This document shows, piece after piece, positions 43,340 through 55,790 of a stretch of DNA of 64,000 nt. How positions within the stretch are numbered: position 1 is the first letter of the stretch; each line of letters starts with the position of its first letter. Position numbers and translations under genes: made by a program. Source of the stretch: Gymnopus androsaceus JB14 (taxonomy: Eukaryota; Basidiomycota; Agaricomycetes; Agaricales; Omphalotaceae); contig ML769403.1 of NCBI GenBank assembly GCA_009733575.1, positions 348,839 to 412,838 of the forward strand. The letters run 5' to 3'. Under the pieces are notes generated by a model, which ran no database searches, was not told where the DNA came from, and saw only the letters and a program-made list of their open reading frames with translations.

Positions 43340-46300
43340 CTGACTGTGCTATCATTGTTAGACCAACCACGCAAAATTCTGCCAAGGTCACTACACAGCT
43401 CCAGAAGCCTTGCAAATGTGGTGGAATTCTTGAACATATCCCATGCAAAAACTGTGCAAGGATTATACAATGGGCCGGCAGTGTTCATTACTATAATGGG
43501 ACTCAAGATCACAATCATCCACTCCTCCCAATCCTTCATCTTACTCCAACCGAAAAGAATTCGGTTAAATCACTCATTCAGAGCAATCCTAAAGCTGCAC
43601 CTGCTGCTCTAGTGTCAGGAAATACTGTTGATGCAACTTCTGCTGCACGGATATCTCCGGCACTCATTAATCCTGCACAAGTTGGTCGATACAGGTCTCA
43701 AATTCTTGGAACTGGTGATTCCAAAGCTGGCAATGACTTCATTGCAACCTTTATGCAGTATCAAACTGATAATCCTGGATGGATAGTCTCAGTAACCATG
43801 TTGGGCACTGTTGCTGTTGTTTCTGCTCAAACATCAGCCATTGGTATTTAATGAAGTAATGCAAAGATGGATTCCAGTTCTTGTTTCATACTCTGATGGT
43901 GCAACAGCTGCTCATTTTGAGCTTCATTTCCTAGTCCTGATGGAGTCCATTGCTCGCATAGCTCAGGAGCGTGGAAAAAGCGTTGAGGATGCACTGTTTA
44001 GTGGGGTAAGCATTTACTGGTAATCTATTTTTGATTTACTAAAATAGAAATACATATATTCATTTTAGGTTATTGACTTCAGCCAGGCAGAATGGTTAGG
44101 GTTCATAGGAGCATTTACTTGCTTCTGGAAGAAGGCAGGAGACACACATACTCCTGCAGAACTCCGCGAGATAGCTAGCAAACTTCTTCATGGATGTTGG
44201 CAGCATTTCCGTGCCAGCATTACCCGAGTAAAAAAAATCAGAGCTATTGTACCTGTCGAGTCTCGGGACCAGATTTCAATCTCTGGCTCGAAGTTTGCTC
44301 AAAGCACCATGACCAGAATTTGATCGTATTGTTGAGGTCATACACCATGAGTTCCCTAAACTCAAGGAGTGGTTTGATTGGTGGCTGCGTGATGACCATG
44401 CACCAATGCTATTTGAATCTTGAAAGTCCATGGATCCTATTTTGTGGAAAGCTCTGCCAAGTACAACTAATGCTGAGGAAGCTATGCACTTCAGCTTTTA
44501 CCAGCAACAAGGAAAGCAACATGACTTTTTGGAAGGCTTTAAGGCTCTCAAGAAAATTGCTGACACATTTGAACTGAAATATCGCGCTACATCAGGTAAC
44601 ATTTTGACAAGTTCCATGATAGTATACTTACCCTTTGATTTTCAGTTGGCCAGCGTCCTGATTGGGGGCAGGAGAGTGCATTACAAAGGCATATCCGCAA
44701 CACCAAGGCCTTTGGAATCTCAAAATCGATCTCTTACTTGAGAGAAAATTGCAAAGAGAAAAGCTCGCCAAACACAGCAATGATGGTCATCCCAAAGATG
44801 ATTCTCGCCTTCTTAAATGAAAGGATGATGATGATATTCATGCTGTGGAACGAGGAACTCGTGTAAATCACAGAAGCATGGTGATCATCTGAGGGATGAA
44901 ATTGACCCACCCATTCCAGGTTTACGTAAACGACAACAACGTTCATCACAGAAACAAGACTCGGAACAGATTCATCCACCTATCTCTCAACTTCCAAAAG
45001 CTAGAGATATCCCTTCCCCACCTCCAGAGATCAAGGATGTGCATGGTGATGGTGAAGTTTGGTTGGGAATTGATGCAACTCCTGATAAGCCAGAAACTGA
45101 TGATGATGGCAAGGTTTGGCTTGGGATCAATCTCAATACTCACACCCCCCTCCAACCCCCCCACAGAAGTCAAAATCTGTCAAGGCACTACATCGGAATG
45201 CAAATCATAGCTTCACTGCTCCGGATCCTCCAGTAGTTAATCAAATTTCTCCTGTCCAACAATCCCAATCCAATGATGCCCTTGCTGGATATTCCAGTCA
45301 AGCATTGGTTGACAGTGTCCCTCAAGACTTTATGGTTGATAATGAGTCCATCCAAGCCCTCATGCTTGTTTCCTCTAGACTCAAACAAATTGTTGGATAC
45401 ATGTGGAATGGCAACTCCTGTTGGCTTGATAGCTCCCTTGAAGCTCTTTTCTGGAGCTTCAATTACCATTGGAATGATATTTCCAACCTATTTGAGAGTC
45501 ATCCGAGTCATCTTTTCTTTCCTGCATTTGAAGTGCTCAAGTCTCGGCGGCTGTTGTACCTTGGGAACTCTATGGACACTCCGCAGGATCCATTAAAATA
45601 CGGCCGTAATTAGTACCGAAAAATATTTTGTAAATGATATAATATTTCGCCTGATTTTTCATATGAGAAAGAACTAAGATTTCCCCTGAAAAATGAATGG
45701 GGAAAGCACTTCATTTACCTTCGAAGGTGAAGGTCTTTTGCACTGAGGAAAGACGGTCTTTTACTCGCGTAAAAGTTCAACTATTACGCCCTAACAACAA
45801 GCCAATGGTGCTTTGTTTTGTTGCTACAGCGTAATAGTTAGAAAATTACGCGAGACAAAGAACCTTTGTCTTGTTGCTACTGCGTTGTTAGGGTGTAATA
45901 GCTGAACTTTTACATGAGTAAAAGACCATCTTTCCCAATTGTAAAAAACCTTTACTTTTGAAAGGAAATGAAGCTCTTTCCCCATTCATTTTTCGGGGGA
46001 AATCTTAGTTCTTTTTCATACGAAAAATCATGCGAAATATTATATTATTTACAAAATGTTTTTCGGTACTAATTACGGCCGTATTTTAATGGATCCTGCG
46101 GAGTGGGAGGAAGCTTCAGCTCTCCAGCTTGCATTCAATGATCAGAGGGACCAAATCCGTGAATATGCCAAGAACAATCTCTCAACCATGGCAACAGGAA
46201 TTTATGAACCAGATAGTGCATTTGTGAGTAATTAAAATGTGAATTCTTGTACATCAATTAACAGCTAACATTGATCAGAGTTGGGTTACTACATGCATTG

Positions 46301-49141
46301 ATATCTCTCATACACTCCGCAATACCAATAAGAGGCAGCTATCTCAACATGAGCTTGATGTTTTTAACTTCTTTGGAATGAAAGCCATCAGTATCAGATA
46401 TTGCACTGGTTATGCTGAAATCACCGAAGTTGGACAGTTTGGCAATGTTGCTCATCTCCAAATTACTGGTCCTTAGCCAGGACCATGTATTAGAACAACA
46501 GCTAGACCACCAGAAGCAGCACATTGTCAATTCAATGGTAATTACCAAGCTTGGCTGCAAAGTCTGACAACAGTAAAGGCGGTCTCAGTAGAGCCCATTC
46601 CATACTGCTGGAGGCATGATGAGGACCATCGCTTCTGTAGTGGGCATGCTGGTCTTGCACAGATTTGCACCTCTTTTCCTGTATGTTTAATGGTTGACCA
46701 GGGCCTTGACCCTGCTCACCCCAAGCAATGGTCATTCCCCCAAGTACTTTCTCCAATGAAAGGCAAAACTGACAGTAGAGAATGGGTTTGTTTATGACAT
46801 GGTTGCCCGGATATTTTATGGGGAGAATCACTTTGTCACAAGATACCTGGTCAAGTCTGATACTCCTTCCAGGCAATCCGCCCTTTTTTTCTATGATGGG
46901 ATGCAGAATGGTGGACTAGCAGTCAAGGAGACTGGTCTAGAACAATCTCTTGCTGGAGTTTCCCCAAAACTTCCACCTCGCTACTCATCTTATCAGACAT
47001 ATGCTGTAATATATTCACTGCGAGGTGGAAGACAGGCACAGAAATGGTTCTATGATCAACAGCAACAGAAAATCAAGGAACATTTACTTATTTCATGCCG
47101 CTCTATCCATTCATCACCTGTCCATTCCAATCTCACACCACTATCCACATTTAAACATCCTGATTTCATCAAAGTTCCTGCCAACCATTGTCACTGGTTC
47201 AGCAAATCTCTCCTCAAACAGCACAGGCAACAAGCTATCGCCCCAATGTTGAATATGAGAGAATCAGCCATCCCCCTAGAAAGGTTAAAACCCTGAGACA
47301 AGAGGTTGAAGATCTTTCAGATGAGGAGGATGATTCAGAGAGCCCAAATGGACCAAAACCTCCAAGTTCCTCTTCTGGAAAATCATCTGACCTGCCATCT
47401 CTTGTAGAACATCAGGCACCAGACTTGATTCCTGATGACTCAGTTTCAAGTTTCACTGTACCTCCCAAGCATGAAAGTCTAGACTCAGATGGCTTCTCTT
47501 CTGTATTGGCCTCTCTAGTATACTCTGAGACTGCCAGTACTCCACCCACCTATTCCAGCTTACCACTCCCATCCTCACCCCATCATGTACTCTGCAGGTG
47601 TGGAGTTGAATCCAATGGGTACCAAGAACCTGTAGCAACAAAAAACTGTTCAATGCAGTGTCTGTTCAAATTATACTCATGTTTCATGCCTTACTATGCG
47701 GCTCACAAGTGAAATTCCAGACCCCATTCTGGTGCCATGAGTGTGATATTGCACCCAACTTTGGAATTCCATGAGTTCAGGAGGATGCTTCCAAGATTAA
47801 AACACAGAGATTAGAGACAGTGTCTAGCCGTCTTTTGTAAGTTTTATTTTGTCAACATCTTCCTTTCCAAGGACTTAATATATTTATGTAGTCCTGGGAA
47901 AGGTATCCTGGTCCAGAGCAATGGTGTATATTACTATCCGGGTTGTCTAATCTCTTGGGATGAGCAGTCATTAACTGGGACTGTTCAGATGTGGCGTGGC
48001 ATTGAAAATGATCTTGCCAATAAGATTATTCACAATGTTCCTGCTTCAGATATTGCTGATGGACTGTGGAAAGATTACAAAGGGCGTCGACAGATTCGGG
48101 TATGTTTAATCTTAATTCACAAATATACTCAAATGATTGATGTTCTCATTGATAGCTTGGAAAATACCTACGGCCATTACAAGAGAAATCCAATAAGGAA
48201 GATGCTGAAGATAAGCTGCTCTTGGATCCTAATGCAGTGAAGTGTCCTGCCGACTTACAGAGCATTTTGGGATATGCATAAACAGCTCATTACTTCACTC
48301 ATTCTTGACCCCAGCCAGCAATCTGTGCAGAAAAGTCCCAGCTTTGGCCATGATGGCTGTTAAACAGAAACTCAAAATTGATGCAACAATGTATTCTGGA
48401 GGGCTTCTGGATGCTGATATTGCAGCAATCAACAACTGGTTCCATACCACATTTTCTAATGCAACCAAGATCATCATCCAGGGAAGGCATGCATATGCTA
48501 TTGCTCATTGTCGTACTTTGCTCATTGCCCACCGCCATCAAGATGATTTTATGGTAATGGAACACAACTCATCCACAGATAAAATTGAGCCATTTGTGCT
48601 TCAAAAGGCTTGGGATCGTTTGCAGCAGTGGAATGGCTCACTGTGGATGGCAAGGAGAAGGGTATTGAGGTTGATGTCAATTTTGAGGCTATCAGTCTGC
48701 TAGACAAAATCATGTTTGACAGATCTGAAAGAGCAGGTCATGCAGGAAATGATCAGTGGGGCCTAGATGCTGGACCACATGAATTGTGCTGGGGTCCAAC
48801 CTTTAGTGGTCCTGATGTAACTCAGCAGGGCCAGGAGCATGAGGGAGATAATGACATTGAATTGCAGGTATGTGTGATTTGGATTATTTTGCTTTTGTTG
48901 GCAGTTGCTAATACTTGGTTCAGAAAGGTGCAGACTATGATCAAGTGGCAGAAGCCAATGAGCTTGAACGTGCAAAGGCTCTTAGAGAGGAAATCAGCCC
49001 AAAGAACCCCAGACCAAAACCAACACCAAAACCAAGCAAGCGCCAGGCTGCTACTATTGATGAACTGGAGGGTGTTAATGAAGATGGGCTAGAAGGCACT
49101 CGTCGCAGCAAGAGAAGAAAACTCATGTTAGTCAAAGCTTG
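43340..49141 (+). pseudogene. MULE-like transposase with GCM1/WRKY-type zinc finger and C19-like protease
   Basis: The N-terminal part reads CKCGG...CKNCARIIQWAGSVHYY and then DHNHP, a Cys2-HisHis pattern with the NG-x-HNHP ending of WRKY-GCM1 fingers. Next come VTMLGTVAVVSAQTS and RWIPVLVSYSDGATAAHFELHF, a MULE-type catalytic-domain pattern; the segment between them, where the first catalytic Asp is expected, appears deleted (about 43840). Further on, at 45395-45460, WNGNSCWLDSSLEALFW fits the Cys box of ubiquitin-type (C19) peptidases, continued after the palindrome at 46105 and with HFVTRYLV near 46830. The C-terminus is Lys-rich. In-frame stops (e.g. TGA after MLFES near 44420) and shifts show it is dead. 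Confidence 0.65.
45577..46105. mobile_element. 495-bp near-palindrome with inverted 17-bp host copy
   Basis: Core 45594-46088 starts TAAAATACGGCCGTAATTAG and ends with its complement; arms of about 220 bp are roughly 88% identical. The 17 bases left of the core (45577-45593, CACTCCGCAGGATCCAT) are the exact reverse complement of the 17 bases right of it (46089-46105). The right-hand copy is genuine gene sequence, because joining 45576 to the codon after ATGGA at 46094 restores the protease frame. No coding capacity. Confidence 0.8.
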
Positions 49142-49599
49142 AGCCTTGCTTGGGGATTAACATCACCAGGCACTATACATTTACCCTTTCCTTATTTTGA
49201 TATTTCTTATTATTTCTATGGACCTTGTTATGCTTCATTTTATCCCTTAGATACTCGGACACTTTCTGTGGACTTTAAAACTTGTGTCCAAACTGAGGAT
49301 GAGCTTAGTACTTCACTTTTCACACCAGTTTATTGAGTTAATCATACTTTATTTATAGTACTTACTTGATTAACAGGTATTTAATAGAGTCTTTCAACAC
49401 TAGACTTGTGTCCGAACAAAAAAAAAAAACCAAATAAGCTTCATGGTCACAGCAAGCTCAAGCAAAAAAGTGCAATTTCAATTTTCATATGCAGTATGAA
49501 CCTCCTGGACCTCAGAATAATCAATCTATACATGATTCATGCATGGTAGCATGCTTTGATACCCAAACAAGCTCCATGTCCATGTTAACCAAATTCAAA
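49142..49599. other. Spacer after the MULE-like gene
   Basis: Holds a poly-A run at 49420-49431 and AT-rich sequence. No TIR of the upstream transposon could be fixed here. Confidence 0.35.
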
Positions 49600-49990
49600 G
49601 TCACCCAAGAGTAACTTTCACTAAATCAAAAGTAACCCGCACTGAATTCAAAGTCACCCAAAAGTAACTTTCAATAAATCAAAAAGTAACCTTTACTAAA
49701 CTCAAAGTCACCTGAAAGTAACTTTCACTAAATCAAAATCAGCCTTTACTGAACATGAAGTCACCTAAAAGTAACCTTCACTAAATTCAAAGTCACCCGA
49801 AAGTGAATTTCACTAAATCCAAAGTAACCTTTACTAAATTCAAAGTCACCCAAAAGTAGATTTTACTAAATCCAAAGTAACCTTTACTAAATTCGAAGTT
49901 GCCTGAAAGTCATCTTCACTACATCAAAAGTAACCTTCACTAAATTCAAAGTCACCCAAATGTAACTTTTAGTCGATTCAGCATAATTTT
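49600..49990. repeat. 32/53-bp tandem satellite, opposite orientation
   Basis: Units AAAGTCACCCGAAAGTAACT followed by TTCACTAAATTC (32 bp) alternate with a shortened 21-bp form (AAAGTAACCTTTACTAAATTC), giving a 53-bp composite unit for several cycles. Reverse-complemented, the 32-bp unit matches the units at 13218-13291 and 11400-12283. It lacks CpG almost completely. Confidence 0.75.
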
Positions 49991-51325
49991 CATTAAATTC
50001 ACTGTCAGTATGGTCCATATCAGCTTGAATGTACCATATCTGAGGTTAGGGTACAGTTTTGGCAACACATTAGCAACTTTACCGTACTGTTTTGGCCAAA
50101 AGTTCAGTCACGTGTCACATTGCCCGAAAATGAACAGTTCACTGGAGGGTGTCACTGTTCACTTTGGGTTGTGAACACTGTGAAAACTGAAATAGACAAA
50201 ATCAAGTCACTTGAAATGGTCAAAAACACCTAAAATGCTCAAAATAGTTAAAAATCTACTTACAAAGTCCATAAATGGCTCCAAAAGTATTTTTATAGCA
50301 ACTCAGTGTGCTAGTAAACACTCAGTGAACAGTCCACAAATTTGTCACAGCTCACCGAGATCTGTGAACACTGAATATTGTGGACAGGGAAGGTCATGCA
50401 TCACACTCCATCTACTTTTGGTCAAAATGGTACAGTAATTTGGTTTGGGCAAGCTGATTTTAAGTGCTTACAACCATCACAGGCAATATGTGATACTTAT
50501 AAAATGGCTCTCAGAGAACCAGGGATCTGTTTCTAAGATAAAACAAAGGAGAACAACATTTATCTGCTTCTGAGTGCATTGAAAGCTGAAGTTAAGCACT
50601 CTAAATGATGACAAAGCTCTTCCTGCCGCTCTGCTGACTAATATCTGAAACCATTAGTGCAGGGCAGTAACTGGCAGTAACTGGCAGTAACTGGCGGTAA
50701 CTGAGTACCACATGTTGATGGCGGAAAATGGAGATCCTACCATTATCTGTTCTAGCATATCTCGAGCTTCAACATAGCACGGAGTTTCTGCGGAAGGAAA
50801 CAGCGGTCAATGTACAAGGGCAGGCCTGCCAGTGCTGTCCCAGTCCTTGCAAGCTTACAGTGTGGGTGATACGGCTTTCAAGTACATCTGTTGTTCAATC
50901 TGATATGATGATAATTAAATATTCTATGTTACAGAGATTGAGCAGATCAAACTCTGGGCTTCAGATTGCTCAAAAGCCGCAGTTCAACTTATTTGTAGCA
51001 GCCTTTTCCCTTGTTCACCAATCTATCCCACTCTTGCAGTCAATGTCTGTGTTTTGGACTTTGTGTGATGACTCTTTCTCCGCATTGCAACAAATTACAC
51101 CACCTGGTGTAGTGCAGCCACTGATTTTCTTGCTGCTCAGGGATATCACCTCCCAGGTGACGATCCTCTGAGACGATGTTTTGCCAACTCACTTCACTGG
51201 TTCATGTTGCTCACTGATATGACTAAAGCTTGGATGAGTACCACCCTCCAGCATGCTCATGAGGACATCATACCAGAAACTTCCAATACTCAAATTTGCT
51301 TAAGCCCTCATGCTCACTGTGGAAA
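49991..51325. other. Dispersed-repeat DNA without a gene
   Basis: Bases 50130-50190 match 2258-2312. Bases 50590-50625 match 13810-13860. GCAGTAACTG is repeated four times at 50664-50703. A frame at 50728-51171 (147 codons) has no motif. Confidence 0.4.
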
Positions 51326-51327
51326 TG

Positions 51328-52464
51328 CACTGATACACCAATTTTTTGGCTAAAGCTGAAACTGTACAGAATTGATAGAAGCTAGATTCTGTATTATACT
51401 CAATATGGTTATACCAAGAACTATAGTGAGCCCGAGCTGATAGTTGAAGTCTATTTGAGAGTCTATTGTACTCTAGAGATTGCAGAGTGATGGTACGTAT
51501 TAATGGTATCTCACTTAACTTTGTGAATGCATCTTGTTCCAATTCCTATGCATTGTATGGTGTAGCAAGTCAAGCTTGGCAGATACCAAGTTGATGAGCA
51601 AGGCTATTCCGAGCCCACATATAATTATTACTAGGCTAGACAATCAAAAGACATACCCAAGGGATTGAAGTTTCCGAGGCAGCACTTGGTGAAGCCCAAT
51701 GAGTTGGTTATACAAGATTTACAATGTTACTCTGCCAAGATGAAAACTCTTGACCAGATGAAAGCTTGCCTAGGCAATCTCGTTGAGGAATGTCCGGTAA
51801 CTCCGGCCCGGAGCTGCCGTGATGAATGGAAACACTCCTGTGATGTCATAAGTCTCTTGACTGAGATGATAAAAGCAACATGGATGACAGAATCATCTAG
51901 GCGAGCTGAAACTCTCCGAGACCAAATATTGTATTAGCTGGATGCCCGAGGCTCAGTTAGGACTCCAAGGCAAGTGTAATGGATGGGGTGTTTTTTGGGT
52001 TGCACATTGCTAGAGGGTGCCGAGGTATACCTGCCCTGGCATCACCAACACGGCCACCTGATCAACCTCATTGCAATCACTCTCAGAGCAAGGAATAACT
52101 AGGAATAATAACTAGTCTCCCATTGGCAAGGAAAAACATAGAAATACTTCCAAGGGCTGTTCTGCTAAAGAAACTGGCGAGCCTTGTAAAAAGGCAAATG
52201 ACTTGAGTTGATTTGGACCAAAAATCCCAAAAGTCAACCCAATCAAGGAAGACAAATGAACAAGGCAGAGGAACGTTGAGGCAAAACCATAGTACACATG
52301 CATATATGGACATTATTTTATCTTTTTCTATTTACTTACTCTGTTTCATCCTATCTTGCTCAGTTTCTCTCATTTTCCTATTTTATTATATCTTGCTCAG
52401 TATATAAGGGTAGCTATTCTATCTCAGAATAACAAGTTAGACTTGATACCTGAAACGCAGTTCT
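51328..52464 (+). repeat. Ty3-like LTR, CpG-decayed copy
   Basis: It starts TGATACACCAATTTTTTGGC and is collinear for about 1.1 kb with 56695-57688. CAGTATATAAGGG at about 52400 is the promoter TATA, followed by a U5-like end GAAACGCAGTTCTATC. At very many sites where the second copy has CG, this copy has TG or CA. It is not accompanied by coding regions, so it is a solo or orphan LTR. Confidence 0.7.
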
Positions 52465-54093
52465 ATCCACTTCAGGCTACCACAATTTATATCATGTTAG
52501 ATAGGCCAAAGTGTCACAATCCAGTATCTAATATGAAGTAAATCCACAGGATATCCAGGGCCATGGATTTCAAGGCACCAGGACCTCTGGCACCTTTGGA
52601 TTCCATGTCTCCTTAGTTGTAATGGCTATAGATTCACTGGCAGCTTAACTGTCATTCCAGCGCTTATGTAACCTTAGTTCTTCTTCTTCCTGCCGCATAC
52701 GTTGCTCTACTCAATAGATTGGGTTGTGTTGACATTCAGTGGGATTTGAAGGCTCTTAGCTGGTATCCAGCTTCTGCTATATCTCTGTCTGCATACCAGC
52801 CTCTCCCGCCTCTTAGCCTCACAGCCAGGAGGCCTTACATTAGTATTGGCAACCAAATAGGTATTGATAGTGATAGTGATGATGGTCTCATCTAGTCATT
52901 TGACAACCTATCTCTACTGATCCCATCAACAATCATGTGACACTGTCACACAGTACAAATTGAACTTTTTGAAATAGTGATTGATCATTACAGTGATGAC
53001 TTTCTCATCTACACTGAGCAACCTATGTCTGCTGATCCCATCAGCACCCATGTGACACTGTTACACAAACTATAATTTAAGCTTTTGATTACTATGAGGA
53101 TGGATTCCAGAAGGAGACCTAGGGATAAGGTATACTGTATATGTAGTGTGACAGTGTCACATGTGTCACATGACCAAAGTCGGGCATGAGGTGCCATAAT
53201 TAGTGGAAAAATCATGAAAATTGATGAAAATATTCATAGGATGGGTTTGCAGCCTGTACATGACACTGGGGGCAAGGTCCAAGGCAATCAAATTTGATCC
53301 CCTTACACAGCTTACCCAGGCAATACCCAGGGATTCTGCGGGGACTCAGTGGGAATCAAGTCTGGTCACACTCTGGTTACAGCTACATATTTAGCTAATC
53401 TAAGTAAGCATGTGAATGATGTGATCTAGAGCCTGAGTTTTATTTATCCTCGGCAGACCATTGCCATGCACAAACAGAGCTCAGGTATGGTGACTGCTTT
53501 CAACAGACTTTCCAGTTCAGCAATCACTGGCTTCTCCCTACCGCCATCTCTGATACCACTTGAATGAGAATATAAACTATGTTCAAGCCATACCACAGAT
53601 ACAGCTTTATGATGGAGAGAGTTGATTAGTTCCAGAAATCACTGAGTTCTCTTGACAAAGGTATTAGATGAGTTATACTCTCTTTCTATTCACCACTCCT
53701 TCCATATTCCCTTATATGTTCTATACGTATGCCCTTGGTATCACATCATCTTTTCCTATTTGAGTATCTCACCCTTCATATAATCACTTCATGTTTTCCT
53801 TGTGCCATCTTTCTGCCTTTCAGACTCAATGATGTGTCATTTTCTTCTTTCACTATCACATACCTTTGTTTACCATTTCTCCAATCTTCCGAATTCTCTT
53901 TGCGCATTTATGCTATAAAATATTGCTGCAAAATTTCATGTTTCCCTTCTCATCCATTATCAAAATCCACTCTTCTCTTTCAAACTTGAAATTGATGTAA
54001 GGCCATATTGGTTTACAAGGTATTTCAAGACCAGCTTTTCAATTTCAATTTTCTGACTTCATACCCTTTCTTTCAGATCTTGACACTCAACAA
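52465..54093. other. Gene-free region with a local duplication
   Basis: A block of about 110 bp at 52870-52975 (ending in CTGATCCCATCAACAATCATGTGACACTG-like sequence) is repeated in tandem at about 52985-53095. GTGTCACATG-type motifs recur to 53175. No gene is recognised. Confidence 0.4.
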
Positions 54094-55790
54094 TGGCTAG
54101 CACATCTGGAAATGATGATCCTATGAGTGGCGCTGGATCTACATCTGCTCAGACTTCTCCTCCCGCTACTGGCAAGCGAGGCCGATGCAATCAACATTCA
54201 TCTCAGAGATCAAAGTCGGGATTCGAAATTTTCAACTGACCGAAATTGCTGCGGAAGCAATTTTGGTATCTGCGAAACTTGAAATTGTTGAATATTTGGG
54301 GAGAGGCTAGGGCGTCAGCATTGTAAGAGCTCGTGTAGGATGTAGTCGGGGTGGTTTCAGGAATAGTATACAAATCCTGTTTGTTGGTGAGCGGACGTCT
54401 GGGGTGATTCAATAGATTGAAAGAGACGGAGGCTCATCGTTGATGAGTAACATCCACATCTGGCAGTGCGATAGTGGGTAGCGATACCTGTGCCAAAATG
54501 TCTCCATTGTTGTCTGGCTTGCTCGGAGTTACCAGCCTAACCGTTGCTTTGGAGGGTGGAACGGTTCTGAGTGAAGGCCGGTGTGTGGAGGGAAGCCTGT
54601 GACCAAGTCCAGAGAGAGAATGATGTTTAGCATTGGTGGATTCAGAGGCTAGCGGACCAGCAGAGAGAACTGAACCCAATGGCAGCTCAATACTTAGTCC
54701 ACCGAGCTGTTGGTGGTCCTTTGCTTTGGCGGCGGCAGCAATGGGTTCAGATGATATAGGATCATGGGTGGAGGAAGCTGAAGCCATAGGTAGTTCGATA
54801 CCCAACGCACGGAGCAGTTGGTAGCCATCTCCATGCTCTGGCAAAAGAGAAGATGCTGGAGATGGAAGACCAAAACCTAATCCTAGCAAGAGAAGCTGTC
54901 TGGTTATGAGGGTACAACTGAATCACATACCGCTGAATGGGTCAAAGATCATATTATGAGAGTACGTACTCACATCCACACATGTAACTACTGCTAATGT
55001 GTTTTTTAGTCTATTGACCACAAGTCATCTCTGTTCCAATAGCACAGGAAACACCAAGGCCAGTAGGGCGCTTGCCAAAATTGAACATCCCATTCTCTCT
55101 GTTCTTCCAGATGGCTGTCGCCATCTCTCTCTCACTATTAGAGACATTACAAAGCTCGATGAGTTCAAGCCTGTAAGCTTTATATGCTCTTATCCATCCA
55201 TATCTCAAAAGATATTTTTCCCTTCTAGATGATCGACATCATGAAGGCAACAATCCGTCACTTTAGCCACTGTGACTTGGCCACAAAAAAGCTCGAGGCT
55301 ATTCGGAAAGAAGAGAACATCACCCAAGGCCTGGTTACTATTGGCAAGACTTGGTTTGCAATCCAGTGCTGCCATGGCACTTGACCAATGCTTTCCATCA
55401 ATTCATGACCTTATCCGCAACAAAGCAATCAATATCAAGGTATGTCATCCTCCTTTGTCCTGGATTATTGATTGTGCATTTCCGCCCAGAATAAAGACAT
55501 AGTTGAAACATTTACTGGCAGGTATAAGGGTGCTCAGTTTCGACTTACATTTGCAAAGTATACTCGGATTATTGGACCTCTTGCATGCTCATTATGGTCA
55601 CTAGAGTCTACCCAGACAACCACAGCAGATGTCTTTCTGGTCTGGCTCGCTATAGGTGCTGAGTTCAAGGAACTTTTTGAGCGTGATGTGGCAGAGACTG
55701 AGAATTGCAGAACATCTGATCAACTGACAGAAGTGTTCGCCGAATCTTCCGAACCTCGAACTGCCACAGGCCACCTCAAAATTTGAACCT
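54094..55790 (+). pseudogene. hAT transposase remnant
   Basis: An ATG at 54094 opens a Ser/Thr-rich start (MASTSGNDDPMSGAGSTSAQ) with a basic KRGR end typical of fungal hAT transposases. The recognisable core comes after about 800 bases of unrelated DNA: LPDGCRHLSLTIRDITKLDEF at about 55105-55168, then after an intron TIRHFSHCDLATKKLEAIRK and, at 55570-55685, YTRIIGPLACSLWSLESTQTTTADVFLVWLAI. This is the DUF659-like to C-terminal part of basidiomycete hAT proteins. The zinc finger and first catalytic block are missing and frames shift, so it is inactive. Confidence 0.65.
54434..54889 (-). other. Unassigned 151-codon open frame
   Basis: The frame is open for 151 codons, GC-richer than its surroundings and has an internal repeat of the theme LGxELP (GIELPMAS, SIELPLGS, GHRLPSTH). 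No known domain is seen. It lies between the start and core of the hAT remnant and may be inserted sequence. Confidence 0.3.
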
